A DNA stretch of 64,000 bases, from the NCBI GenBank assembly GCA_963716215.1, contig OY970298.1, positions 3,782,001 to 3,846,000 of the forward strand, written 5' to 3'. The position numbers and the translations under genes are program-made. This document shows positions 16,034 through 23,548 of the stretch, piece after piece. Below the pieces are notes generated by a model. It had not been told where the DNA came from, did not search any database, and saw nothing but the letters and a program-made list of their open reading frames with translations. Position 1 is the stretch's first letter. Every line of letters begins with the position of its first letter. Source of the DNA: JACVRW01 sp963716215 (GTDB taxonomy: Bacteria; Actinomycetota; Thermoleophilia; Solirubrobacterales; Thermoleophilaceae).

Positions 16034-16050
16034 ACTTGCAATTCGCAAGT
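16034..16050. promoter_or_regulatory. Palindromic operator candidate between hxlR-like gene and protease operon
   Basis: ACTTGC-AATTC-GCAAGT is a perfect 6-bp inverted repeat with a 5-bp centre, in the 71-bp space between the divergent HxlR gene (15996) and protease gene (16068). It is AT-richer than its surroundings. HxlR dimers bind such sites, so autoregulation plus control of the protease operon is the simplest reading. Confidence 0.5.
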
Positions 16051-16067
16051 CACAAGGGAGTAGCGAT

Positions 16068-16967
16068 ATGGAAGTGCTGACGTCTTTGCAGGAGGCCATC
16101 GCGGGCGCGGCGCAGCGGGTCGGGCCCTCGGTCGTCGGGCTCGGGCGCGGCTGGGGCCTCGGCTCCGGCGTCGTGATCGACGCCGGCCACGTGCTCACCA
16201 ACGCGCACAACGCGCGTCGCGATCAGGTGACCGTCGCGTTCGCCGACGGGCGCCGGGAGACCGGCGAGTGGACCGCCGCCGACGCCGACCTCGACCTGGC
16301 GGTGATCTCGGTCGACACCGGCGACGCCCCCGCGGTCGCGTGGGACCCCGGCGAGGCCCCCGGGGTCGGCACGCCGGTGCTGGCGCTGGCCAACCCCGGC
16401 GGGCGCGGGCTGCGCACGACGCTCGGGTTCGTGGCCTCGGATGGCCGCAGCTTCCGCGGTCCGCGCGGGCGGCGCATCGGGGGCGCGATCGAGCACACGG
16501 CCCCGCTGCCGCGCGGCTCGTCTGGTGGGCCGCTCGTGGACGTCGAGGGGCGGCTGCTGGGCCTCAACGCGATGCGGCTCGAGGGCGGCCTGATCATCGC
16601 CGTGCCCGCGACCGCGGCGGTCAAGGAGCGCGCCCAGGCGCTCGCGCGCGGCGAGGCGACCTCGTCGCCGCGGCTCGGGGTGGCGGTTGCCCCGCCGCGG
16701 GCGGCGCGCCGGATGCGCCGGGCGGTGGGCCTGCCGGAGCGATCCGGCCTGCTGGTGCGGGCGGTGGAGGACGGCAGCCCGGCGGGCGCGGCCGGCATCG
16801 AGGCCGGCGACCTGCTCGTGGCCGCCGGCGGGACGGAGCTGGGCGGCGTGGACGCGCTCTACGAGGTGCTCGACGGAGCCCCCGACTCGCTGGAGGTGAC
16901 CGTGGTGCGCGGCACCGAGGAGCGTACGGTCACGGTCCGCTTCGAGCCCGCGGAGGCCGCCGCGTGA
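16068..16967 (+). CDS. HtrA/DegP-like serine protease with PDZ domain, no obvious signal
   Basis: 299 residues. The trypsin-like domain holds 'VLTNAHNA' (His), 'ADLDLAVISV' (Asp) and 'RGSSGGPLVD' (nucleophile Ser), then a PDZ domain ('GLLVRAVEDGSPAGAAGIEAGD'). No signal peptide or transmembrane segment is seen at the N-terminus ('MEVLTSLQEAIAGAAQRVG'), so it may act in the cytosol. A good ribosome-binding sequence AGGGAG lies 8 nt before the ATG. It is followed, with a GTGA overlap, by a second protease of the same architecture. Confidence 0.85.
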   Translation: MEVLTSLQEAIAGAAQRVGPSVVGLGRGWGLGSGVVIDAGHVLTNAHNARRDQVTVAFADGRRETGEWTAADADLDLAVISVDTGDAPAVAWDPGEAPGVGTPVLALANPGGRGLRTTLGFVASDGRSFRGPRGRRIGGAIEHTAPLPRGSSGGPLVDVEGRLLGLNAMRLEGGLIIAVPATAAVKERAQALARGEATSSPRLGVAVAPPRAARRMRRAVGLPERSGLLVRAVEDGSPAGAAGIEAGDLLVAAGGTELGGVDALYEVLDGAPDSLEVTVVRGTEERTVTVRFEPAEAAA

Positions 16968-17944
16968 GCGCGGTGGCGGCGGTGCCCCCGCCGACCGAGG
17001 CCGAGGCGCTCGACGCCTATTCGCGCTCGGTGATCGCGGTGGCCGAGCAGGTCGGGCCGTCGGTCGCGAGCCTGCGCGTGATGCGGAGGGTGCGTGGCGG
17101 CCAAGTCCCGTCCGGTGCCGGGAGCGCCGTCGCGCTCACCCCCGACGGGTTTCTGCTCACCAACGCCCACGTGGTCGGCCGCAGCGCCACCGGCGGGCGA
17201 GCGACGTTCGCCGACGGGCGCGAAGCGCGCTTCGAGGTGGTCGGGCGCGACCCGCTGTCGGACCTGGCCGTGCTGCGAGCCGACGACGGGCAGCTCGCGC
17301 CCGCGACGCTCGGCGACGCCGAGCTGCTTCGGGTGGGCCAGCTGGTCGTGGCGATCGGCAACCCCAACGGCCTGGGCGGGTCCGTGACCGCCGGCGTGGT
17401 GTCCGCCCTGGGCCGCTCGCTGCCCGCGCGCTCACGGCGCGCCGGGCGCATCATCGACAACGTGATCCAGACCGACGCCGCCCTCAACCCGGGCAACTCG
17501 GGCGGCGCGCTGGCCGACTCGCACGGCCGCGTGATCGGCATCAACACCGCGGTTGCCGGCGTGGGGCTCGGGCTGGCGGTGCCGATCAATGGGGCGACCG
17601 AGCAGGTGGTGGCGCAGCTGATGCGCGACGGCCGCGTGCGCCGGGCGTACATCGGCGTGGCCGGCGGACCCCGTCCGGTGCCTCCGCAGGCGCGCGCGAC
17701 CGCCGGCGCCCCCACCTGCGTCGAGGTGGTGGAGGTGGTCGACGGCACCCCCGCAGCTCGCGCCGGGTTGAAGGCAGAGGACATGATCCTGGCTGTGAAC
17801 GGCACCCAGGTCACGCGCGTCGAGGACCTGCAGCGGCTGATGGTCGCCGAGCTGATCGGGGTGCCGGTGCCCGTGCGGGTGCTACGAGCCGGGCGCTCCC
17901 TGGAGCTGGAGCTGGTGCCCGTCGAGCTCGAGGCGGGACGATGA
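16964..17944 (+). CDS. HtrA-like serine protease with PDZ domain (second copy)
   Basis: 326 residues. Catalytic triad in 'FLLTNAHVVG' (His), 'DPLSDLAVLRA' (Asp) and 'NPGNSGGALADS' (Ser), followed by one PDZ domain ('VDGTPAARAGLKAEDMILAVNG'). It is closer to canonical HtrA ('IQTDAALNPGNSGGAL') than the upstream paralogue. It too lacks a signal peptide. Coupled to the upstream gene by GTGA and to the truncated hemoglobin downstream by ATGA, so three genes make one transcript under the putative HxlR operator. Confidence 0.87.
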   Translation: MSAVAAVPPPTEAEALDAYSRSVIAVAEQVGPSVASLRVMRRVRGGQVPSGAGSAVALTPDGFLLTNAHVVGRSATGGRATFADGREARFEVVGRDPLSDLAVLRADDGQLAPATLGDAELLRVGQLVVAIGNPNGLGGSVTAGVVSALGRSLPARSRRAGRIIDNVIQTDAALNPGNSGGALADSHGRVIGINTAVAGVGLGLAVPINGATEQVVAQLMRDGRVRRAYIGVAGGPRPVPPQARATAGAPTCVEVVEVVDGTPAARAGLKAEDMILAVNGTQVTRVEDLQRLMVAELIGVPVPVRVLRAGRSLELELVPVELEAGR

Positions 17945-18405
17945 GCGCGCCCACGCTGTACGAGTGGGCGGGCGGGTCCGAGGCGTTCGAGCGCCTGACC
18001 GAGACGTTCTACGCGAAGGTCCACGAGGACGAGTTGCTCGAGCCCGTGTTCCGCGGGATGGATCGCGAGCACCCCCAGCACGTGGCGGTCTGGCTGGCCG
18101 AGGTTTTCGGCGGCCCGTCGCTCTACACCGAGGAGCACGGCGGCTACCCGCACATGTTGCGAAAGCACGAGGGCCTGGCGCTCACCGAAGCCCACCGCCG
18201 GCGCTGGGTCAGCCTGATCTGCGACGCCGCCGACGACGCCGGCCTGCCGGCCGACCCCGAGTTCCGCTCCGCCTTCGTGGCGTACATCGAGTGGGGCACG
18301 CGGCTGGCGCTGGCCAACTCGCAGCCGGACGCGCAGCCGCCGCCGGAGGCACCCGTGCCGCGCTGGGGATGGGGCGAGGCGCCGCCGTACCTACCCGGCG
18401 ATTAG
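17941..18405 (+). CDS. Group 2 truncated hemoglobin
   Basis: 154 residues. 2/2 globin fold: 'LYEWAGGSEAFERLTETFYAKVHED' (helices A/B with Phe-Tyr), 'VWLAEVFGGPSLYTEEHGGYPHMLRKH' in two parts, where the His of GYPHMLRKH corresponds to the proximal heme-ligand region. It ends with a Pro-rich tail. Group 2 members bind O2, NO or other ligands in nitrosative/oxidative defence. Its placement in a protease operon with an HxlR regulator suggests a stress-response unit. Confidence 0.87.
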   Translation: MSAPTLYEWAGGSEAFERLTETFYAKVHEDELLEPVFRGMDREHPQHVAVWLAEVFGGPSLYTEEHGGYPHMLRKHEGLALTEAHRRRWVSLICDAADDAGLPADPEFRSAFVAYIEWGTRLALANSQPDAQPPPEAPVPRWGWGEAPPYLPGD

Positions 18406-18434
18406 ATTCGGCGGCGCAGGCGGTCTACCCCCGC

Positions 18435-19076
18435 ATGACCAAGCTCACATTCGACATCTCTGTGTCCCTGGACGGCTTCGTAACTGGGCCTGACCCGCGC
18501 CCCGAAGTCCCACTGGGCGACGACGGTGAGGGGCTCCACGACTGGGCGATCCGGGCGGCCGCCTGGCGCGAGCAACACGGGCGCGAGGGTGGCGAGACCA
18601 ACGCCGACGACGCGGTCATTCGAGAGACGCTCGACAACACCGGCGCCTTCGTGATGGGCCGCAAGATGTTCGGCGGCGGCGAGGGGCCCTGGGACGAGAG
18701 CTGGAAGGGGTGGTGGGGCGAGGAGCCCCCGTTCCACGTGCCGGTGTTCGTGCTCACCCACCATGCGCGCGAGCCGCTGGTCATGGAGGGCGGAACGACC
18801 TTCACCTTCGTGACCGAGGGCATCGAGGCCGCGCTCTCGAGCGCGGCGGCGGCAGCCGGCGACCGCGACGTGATGATCGCGGGTGGCGCCGATGTGGCGC
18901 AGCAGTACCTCGCGGCCGGACTGGTAGACGAGTTCCAGGTCCACGTGGCGCCCGTGCTGCTGGGCGGGGGCGTGCGGTTGTTCGAGGACCTCGGCGCGCG
19001 GCGGCCTCAGCTCGAGGTGGTCAGGGTGGTCGAGTCGGACCTCGCGACCCACCTGCGGTACCGCGTCGTGAAGTAG
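18435..19076 (+). CDS. Dihydrofolate reductase family protein (RibD C-terminal domain)
   Basis: 213 residues. 'LTFDISVSLDGFVTGPDP' is the start signature of RibD-C/YwjB-like reductases, 'AFVMGRKMFGGGEGPWD' the NADPH-side motif, and 'DVMIAGGADVAQQYLAAGLVDEF' with 'VAPVLLGGGVRLFE' complete the fold. These proteins reduce pteridine- or pyrimidine-like substrates, usually not folate. An insertion around residues 30-55 is longer than average. The likely substrate is unknown. Begins 30 nt after the hemoglobin gene. Confidence 0.85.
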   Translation: MTKLTFDISVSLDGFVTGPDPRPEVPLGDDGEGLHDWAIRAAAWREQHGREGGETNADDAVIRETLDNTGAFVMGRKMFGGGEGPWDESWKGWWGEEPPFHVPVFVLTHHAREPLVMEGGTTFTFVTEGIEAALSSAAAAAGDRDVMIAGGADVAQQYLAAGLVDEFQVHVAPVLLGGGVRLFEDLGARRPQLEVVRVVESDLATHLRYRVVK

Positions 19077-19859
19077 CTAGAGCCCGGGGATGTGGCGGAC
19101 CGCGAATCCGCCGACCGGTCGCGCTTCCGCCTGCCAGCGCGTACCGGCGCGGCCCTGGCCGCTGGTGTCGAAGCGCAGGCCGGCCACGACCATGAACACG
19201 TGGCCGCCGTTCGCGTAGATCGTGACCCACTCCCCCGGCCCGGCCTCGCCGTAGCGCTCGAACAGCCCCGATGTGAGCGGGCGGTTGAGCAGGCCGGCGG
19301 CGGCGAGCGCGAACGACACGGAGCCCGAGCAGTCGTAGCCGTCGTCGCGCCAGGCGCCGTGGCCGCCGCCCCACTTGTAGGGGAACTTGGCGATCGCGTT
19401 GGCGGCGAGGATCACGCGCTTGATGACCTCCGGCGCGTTGTCGGGGGCGATCGCCGACCCGTCCGGCATCACGCGGGCCCGCGGCCCGGTCGGCAGGAAG
19501 GCGGTCGTGTTGAGGTACTCGCGGAAGCTGGCCAGCGCGGCGCGGGCTTCGCGCAGCTCGGCGCGCACCTCGGCGTCGCTGGGCGCACCGGGGCTGGGGG
19601 CGTCGTCAGCGCCCGCGCCGGCCGGGGCCGTGGGGTCGGAGCCGGCGCCGCGCAGCTCGACCGCCCGGGCGCTCGAGCCCTGCTCGGCCTCGGCGTCCTC
19701 GACGGCGGCGGCACGGCCCTCCGCCCCAGCCTGGGGCGTGAGCACGACTTCCGCCGGCCCGCTGCCACCGGCGTCCTCAGCGGCGCCGCGGCCGCAGCCC
19801 GGGAGGGCGGCGACGCACACGACTACGAGGACAACGATGAACCGCGCCCAGCCAGACAT
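19077..19859 (-). CDS. NlpC/P60-like cell-wall hydrolase lipoprotein
   Basis: 260 residues. A lipoprotein signal ends in 'AALPGCGRG' (lipobox Cys about residue 22). A low-complexity, Ala/Gly/Glu-rich linker follows to about residue 115. The C-terminal domain shows 'FPYKWGGGHG' and 'DGYDCSGSVSFALAAAGLL', with the catalytic Cys of NlpC/P60 peptidases, and 'YANGGHVFMVVAGLRFD' with the His. Such enzymes cut peptide stems of peptidoglycan. The start ATG 19859 gives the correct lipobox distance. A GC hairpin lies in its leader. Confidence 0.8.
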   Translation of the reverse strand: MSGWARFIVVLVVVCVAALPGCGRGAAEDAGGSGPAEVVLTPQAGAEGRAAAVEDAEAEQGSSARAVELRGAGSDPTAPAGAGADDAPSPGAPSDAEVRAELREARAALASFREYLNTTAFLPTGPRARVMPDGSAIAPDNAPEVIKRVILAANAIAKFPYKWGGGHGAWRDDGYDCSGSVSFALAAAGLLNRPLTSGLFERYGEAGPGEWVTIYANGGHVFMVVAGLRFDTSGQGRAGTRWQAEARPVGGFAVRHIPGL

Positions 19860-19869
19860 CAGCGGGGGG

Positions 19870-19889
19870 CCGGGGGCGTGAGCCCCCGG
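19870..19889 (-). terminator. GC hairpin between DUF1244 gene and NlpC/P60 gene
   Basis: CCGGGGGC (19870-19877), loop of 4, GCCCCCGG (19882-19889): a perfect 8-bp stem 4 nt beyond the stop of the minus-strand DUF1244 gene and 10 nt upstream of the lipoprotein start. It is either a terminator or a leader structure, with no U-tract. Confidence 0.45.
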
Positions 19890-19893
19890 ATGG

Positions 19894-20139
19894 TCATTGT
19901 TGGTGCTGTGACTTCCACTCTTCGTAGGGCATTCCGTAGACGATCTCGCGCGCCTGCGGGTCGGCCAGCTCCAATCCACGCTCCTCGGCAGCCTCCCGAT
20001 ACCAGCGCGAGAGGCAGTTGCGGCAGAAGCCGGCCAGCTCCATCAGGTCGATGTTCTGTACATCGGTTCGTTCGCGCAGATGCTCAACCAGCCGCCGGAA
20101 CGCCGCCGCCTCGAGCTCGACCTGTGTGCCCTCGTCCAT
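19894..20139 (-). CDS. DUF1244 domain protein
   Basis: 81 residues and nearly the whole family consensus: 'ELEAAAFRRLVEHLRERTDVQN', 'IDLMELAGFCRNCLSRWY' (two conserved Cys in a CxxC pair) and 'AREIVYGMPYEEWKSQHQ'. The family is best known from alphaproteobacteria; structure and conservation suggest a small metal- or nucleic-acid-related helix bundle, but no function is established. ATG start with a TATCGT hexamer 10 nt upstream. Divergent from a small membrane-protein gene only 22 bp away. Confidence 0.88.
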   Translation of the reverse strand: MDEGTQVELEAAAFRRLVEHLRERTDVQNIDLMELAGFCRNCLSRWYREAAEERGLELADPQAREIVYGMPYEEWKSQHQQ

Positions 20140-20149
20140 CTGTGTGGTA

Positions 20150-20155
20150 ACGATA
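20150..20155 (-). promoter_or_regulatory. -10 element TATCGT, leaderless type
   Basis: TATCGT on the minus strand ends 10 nt before the ATG at 20139. Confidence 0.4.
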
Positions 20156-20161
20156 GGGACG

Positions 20162-20458
20162 ATGAGTAACAGAGAACCCTGGCAACGAGAAGTGCCGTCA
20201 GATCCCACCGGCATCGATAGGCCGCACGACGTGCTGGCCGCCGACGAGTTCGGGATCGGCACCCGCGACGAGCGGCTGCCCCCCGATCCGAGCCGCTTCG
20301 ACCCGCCCCACGACATCCTGGCGGCGGAGGAGTTCGCCATGCCGGCCGGCGGCGAGCCGCGCGGCGATGCGACCAGCGGGCCCGATCCGCGCACGTTGGT
20401 GCCGCTGGTGCTGATCGCAGCGCTGATCGCATTCCTGCTGGTCCGCCGACGCGACTGA
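20162..20458 (+). CDS. Small tail-anchored protein with tandem PHD(V/I)LAA(D/E)EF motif
   Basis: 98 residues. Two near-identical units sit in tandem: 'DPTGIDRPHDVLAADEFGIG' and 'DPSRFDPPHDILAAEEFAMP'. After a Gly/Asp-rich linker one C-terminal transmembrane helix ('LVPLVLIAALIAFLLV') ends in 'RRRD', so the repeats should face the cytosol as a tail-anchored protein. No known domain is recognised. The motif repetition suggests a binding segment for a partner. Followed at once by a ferredoxin gene (1 nt gap), which may be co-expressed. Confidence 0.7.
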   Translation: MSNREPWQREVPSDPTGIDRPHDVLAADEFGIGTRDERLPPDPSRFDPPHDILAAEEFAMPAGGEPRGDATSGPDPRTLVPLVLIAALIAFLLVRRRD

Positions 20459-20459
20459 C

Positions 20460-20690
20460 GTGCCGCTGTCCCCGGTCAACCGGATCGAGATCACCGTCGA
20501 CCGCGCGCTGTGCATCGGCTCCGGCGACTGCGTGGACACGGCCCCGGACGTCTTCCAGCTGGACGACGAGGACAAGGCGATCGTCGTGGACCCCGACGGA
20601 GCCACGCTCGACGATGTGATCGAGGCCGCCGGGAACTGCCCGGTGGCGGCGGTGTTCGTGGTGGGGGAAGCGGGCGATCTGTACCCGTAG
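20460..20690 (+). CDS. Small ferredoxin (3Fe-4S type)
   Basis: 76 residues. 'ITVDRALCIGSGDCVDTAPDVF' and later 'NCPVAAV' give three cysteines in the spacing of P450-type [3Fe-4S] or [4Fe-4S] ferredoxins (C-x5-C ... C-P), with the acidic segment 'FQLDDEDKA' between. It probably donates electrons to a monooxygenase. A P450 gene lies at 45426 and a flavin monooxygenase at 23548, but neither is adjacent. GTG start one base after the previous stop. Confidence 0.85.
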   Translation: MPLSPVNRIEITVDRALCIGSGDCVDTAPDVFQLDDEDKAIVVDPDGATLDDVIEAAGNCPVAAVFVVGEAGDLYP

Positions 20691-20701
20691 CGGCCCGGCG
20701 C

Positions 20702-21226
20702 CTACTCGTAGACCGACTTCAGGCCGCTCCGCCGTCCCAGCGCCGCGCCCAGTGCGATCACCGGCTTCTGCAGCGCGATCGGCAGCCCGGCGCGGTAGCT
20801 CCGCGCGCGCGTCCCGTGGAGGACGACGAACAGCTGCAGGTTGCCGAACTCGCCCTGGTCGTTGACGGTGTCGTTCTCCATGTGGTGGCCCAGGGAGGAC
20901 ACGAACGCCTCGACGAAGCGGCCGCCGGGAGATGCCATGTGGCGCAGGCGCAGGTCGGCGCCCGTGGCGTTGTAGGGGTTGCGGTGCGGAGTGCCGATTG
21001 GCAGCTCGACGGTCTCCCCCGGTCCCGCGGTGACCTGCCGCCCGTCCACATCCATCGTCGCCGTGCCGGCGATGATCTCGAAGCGCTCCACGTAGTCGAG
21101 GTGGACGTGCCGGTCCGCCTTCCCGGTGTGCGGCTTCATCACGCGCTCGAGGACCGCGTCGGCGCCCCGCGAGGTGTACGTCACCCACGCCCCGGTGCGC
21201 GGGTTGGTCCAGGTGCGACCCTCCAT
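20702..21226 (-). CDS. Cupin-domain protein
   Basis: 174 residues. 'MKPHTGKADRHVHLDYVERFEIIAGTATM' (in two parts) is the first cupin motif with His/His/Glu metal ligands, and 'GPGETVELPIGTPHRNPYNATG' the second with the last His. A single cupin with an extra C-terminal helical segment of about 70 residues ('HHMENDTVNDQGEF...') of unknown role. It is translationally coupled to the aldehyde dehydrogenase (TGATG), so it may act on the same compound. Confidence 0.75.
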   Translation of the reverse strand: MEGRTWTNPRTGAWVTYTSRGADAVLERVMKPHTGKADRHVHLDYVERFEIIAGTATMDVDGRQVTAGPGETVELPIGTPHRNPYNATGADLRLRHMASPGGRFVEAFVSSLGHHMENDTVNDQGEFGNLQLFVVLHGTRARSYRAGLPIALQKPVIALGAALGRRSGLKSVYE

Positions 21227-22743
21227 CAGTTGCGCTTGCCGCGCCCGTACACCAGCTTCAGGATCCGCCCAAGCAGCCTGGTGCGCTTGGCCGAGTAGGG
21301 CAGCATGTGCAGGTCCCGCTTGGGCGCGAAGCGCGTGACCACGATCGCCTGCTTCTTCGTGTACTTGCGGATCCCGTCGGCGCCGTGGCGCGAGCCCAGG
21401 CCCGACGACTTCCAACCGCCCATCGGCAGCTCGAGCGCCAGGTAGTTGATCTGAGCGTCGTTCACGGTCACGGCGCCGGCCTCGATACGCCGCGCCAGCC
21501 GCTCGCCCTTCGCCACGTCCTTGGTCCAGACGGACGCCTGAAGACCGTAGGGGCTGTCGTTCGAGAGCCGCACGCCCTCGTCGGCATCCGCCACCTTCAT
21601 GATCGGGAGCGTCGGGCCGAACGTCTCGTCCCGCATCGCGGTCATCGAGTGGTCCACGTCCACCAGCAGGGTCGGCTCGTAGAAGTGCCCGCCGGAGTCG
21701 GAGCGGTGCCCGCCCGACACCACCCGCGCGCCCTTGTCGACCGCGTCGCGCACGTGCGCCTCGACGATGTCGGCCTGCGGCGGGTGGATGACCGCGCCGA
21801 CGTCGACGCTGCCCGGCCCGCGCGGCGGGCCCTGGCGCAGCGCGCCGACCTTCGCGGTCACGAGCGAGACGAACTCGTCGTAGACGGGCGCCTCCACGTA
21901 CACGCGTTCCGTCGAGATGCAGGTCTGCCCCGCGTTCTGCATCGAGTAGTGCACCGCGGCGTTGGCGGCGCGCTCCAGATCGGCGTCCGCGCAGACCAGC
22001 ATCGGGTCCTTGCCGCCCAGCTCGAGCGCCACCGGCGTGAGCGTCTGTGCCGCGCGCTCCATCACCTTCTTCCCGGTCGCCGTCGACCCGGTGAACATCA
22101 GGAAGTCGACCGCGTCGACCAGCGCCCCGCCGGTGTCTCCGAAGCCCGGAGCGACCTGGTAGACGCCAGCCGGCACGCCGCACTCGCGCACGCACTCGGC
22201 CATCAGCAGCGCCGTGAGCGGCGTGACCTCGCTGGGCTTCAGGATCACGGCGTTGCCGGCGGCCAATGCGGGAATGCAGTCGCCGAACGAGTTGGTGAGC
22301 GGGTAGTTCCAGGGGCCGATCACACCGACCACGCCGACCGGCACGTGGCGCACGATCAGCTTGCGCCCCTTGATGAACGGCGACGCCGTTCGCACGCGCT
22401 CGTCGGCCAGGTACTTCTCGGCGTTCTTGGCCCAGAAGCCGAAGGCGGTGGCCGCATAGCTGACCTCGGCTATCTGGGCGTCCTCCCACGCCTTGCCCGT
22501 CTCCGACACGATCGTCTCGATGATGCGGTCGGAGTTGTCGATCACCCACTTCTGGCAGCGGGTCAGGAGATGTGCTCGCCCCTCGAACCCGAGCGCCTCC
22601 CACCCCGGCTGCGCCGCGCGGGCGCGGGCGACCAGCTCCGCGATCCCATCCGGACTGACGACGTCGACGCTCGCGACGATCTGACCGGTAGCCGGATTCT
22701 CGACGTCGATCTTGTGAGCGGGAGGAGCGGCGGTGGTCGTCAT
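21226..22743 (-). CDS. NAD(P)-dependent aldehyde dehydrogenase
   Basis: 505 residues. 'GVIGPWNYPLTNSFGDCIPALAAGNAVILKPSE' (in parts) is the cofactor-side signature, 'LELGGKDPMLV' carries the catalytic Glu and 'NAGQTCISTERVYV' the nucleophilic Cys. 'ETFGPTLPIMKV' and 'NDSPYGLQASVWT' are typical of class 3-like enzymes acting on medium or long aliphatic aldehydes; the Lys/Arg-rich C-terminal tail ('LPYSAKRTRLLGRILKL') might associate with the membrane. It has its own TAGGGT box overlapping the stop of the SDR gene. Confidence 0.9.
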   Translation of the reverse strand: MTTTAAPPAHKIDVENPATGQIVASVDVVSPDGIAELVARARAAQPGWEALGFEGRAHLLTRCQKWVIDNSDRIIETIVSETGKAWEDAQIAEVSYAATAFGFWAKNAEKYLADERVRTASPFIKGRKLIVRHVPVGVVGVIGPWNYPLTNSFGDCIPALAAGNAVILKPSEVTPLTALLMAECVRECGVPAGVYQVAPGFGDTGGALVDAVDFLMFTGSTATGKKVMERAAQTLTPVALELGGKDPMLVCADADLERAANAAVHYSMQNAGQTCISTERVYVEAPVYDEFVSLVTAKVGALRQGPPRGPGSVDVGAVIHPPQADIVEAHVRDAVDKGARVVSGGHRSDSGGHFYEPTLLVDVDHSMTAMRDETFGPTLPIMKVADADEGVRLSNDSPYGLQASVWTKDVAKGERLARRIEAGAVTVNDAQINYLALELPMGGWKSSGLGSRHGADGIRKYTKKQAIVVTRFAPKRDLHMLPYSAKRTRLLGRILKLVYGRGKRN

Positions 22744-22750
22744 CTGATGA

Positions 22751-22756
22751 ACCCTA
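22751..22756 (-). promoter_or_regulatory. -10 element TAGGGT overlapping upstream stop codon
   Basis: TAGGGT ends 7 nt before the ATG at 22743. Its TAG (22754-22756) is the stop codon of the SDR gene. Confidence 0.5.
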
Positions 22757-23548
22757 ACCGCGCGCCCGCCTGCGCTCGCCTTGGCGGCGCAGCACCTCGG
22801 CGCCGCGCAGCGCGTGGCGCCCGGCGAGCGCCGTGGCCCGAGACACCCAGCCGCGCCAGCGCGGGATGACGAGCACGAGCCGCTTCGAGTCGAGCAGGCC
22901 CACGACCGCGCTGCCGACCTCCTCCGCGCTGAGCATCCTCGGGGCCGACCAGATGATCGCCGAGTCGGGCTCGGCGGCCCGCTCGCGCGTCATGTCGGTG
23001 TCGGCGCCGTCGGGGCAGACGGCGTGGACGGTGATCGGCGAGCCCGAGGCGATCAGGTCGCCCTGCACCGAGGTCGTGAACCCGAGCACGGCGTGCTTGG
23101 TGGCCGCGTAGACGGCGAGCCCCGGCACGGCCGTGAGCGCGGACATCGAGGCCAGGTTGATGATGTGCATGTTCTGCCCGCCGTGCTCCTTCATCGCCGC
23201 GATCGCGGCTCGCGTTCCCCAGATCACCCCCATCAGGTTCACGTCGGCCAGCAGCCGGATCTCGTCGTCCTCGTGGTCCCAGACCTTGCGCGTGCGGAGG
23301 ACACCGGCGTTGTTCACCCACACCTCGAGCGCCCCCCGCTCCGCGGCTGCCCGGGCAGCCTCGCGGTGGGCCGCCGGGTCGCGCACGTCGAGGCGCATCG
23401 AAAAGCCGCCGACCTGCTCCGCCGTCTCCGCCGCCGCCTCCGCGTCGATGTCCGTGGCCAACACGGTGTAGGAGCGGCCGGCCAACTGCCGGGCGATCTC
23501 ACGCCCGAAGCCGCGACCCGCCCCGGTGACCACCGCCACGCCGGCCAT
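22754..23548 (-). CDS. SDR family oxidoreductase
   Basis: 264 residues. 'VAVVTGAGRGFGREIARQLAG' (cofactor motif), 'VLATDIDAEAAAETAEQVGG' with Asp after strand 2 (NAD preference), 'WVNNAGVL', catalytic Ser in 'IINLASMSALTAVPGLAVYAATKHA' (Tyr and Lys present). Belongs to the FMO-associated SDRs that oxidise or reduce hydrophobic substrates. Coupled (TGATG) to the upstream flavin monooxygenase. Confidence 0.88.
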   Translation of the reverse strand: MAGVAVVTGAGRGFGREIARQLAGRSYTVLATDIDAEAAAETAEQVGGFSMRLDVRDPAAHREAARAAAERGALEVWVNNAGVLRTRKVWDHEDDEIRLLADVNLMGVIWGTRAAIAAMKEHGGQNMHIINLASMSALTAVPGLAVYAATKHAVLGFTTSVQGDLIASGSPITVHAVCPDGADTDMTRERAAEPDSAIIWSAPRMLSAEEVGSAVVGLLDSKRLVLVIPRWRGWVSRATALAGRHALRGAEVLRRQGERRRARG

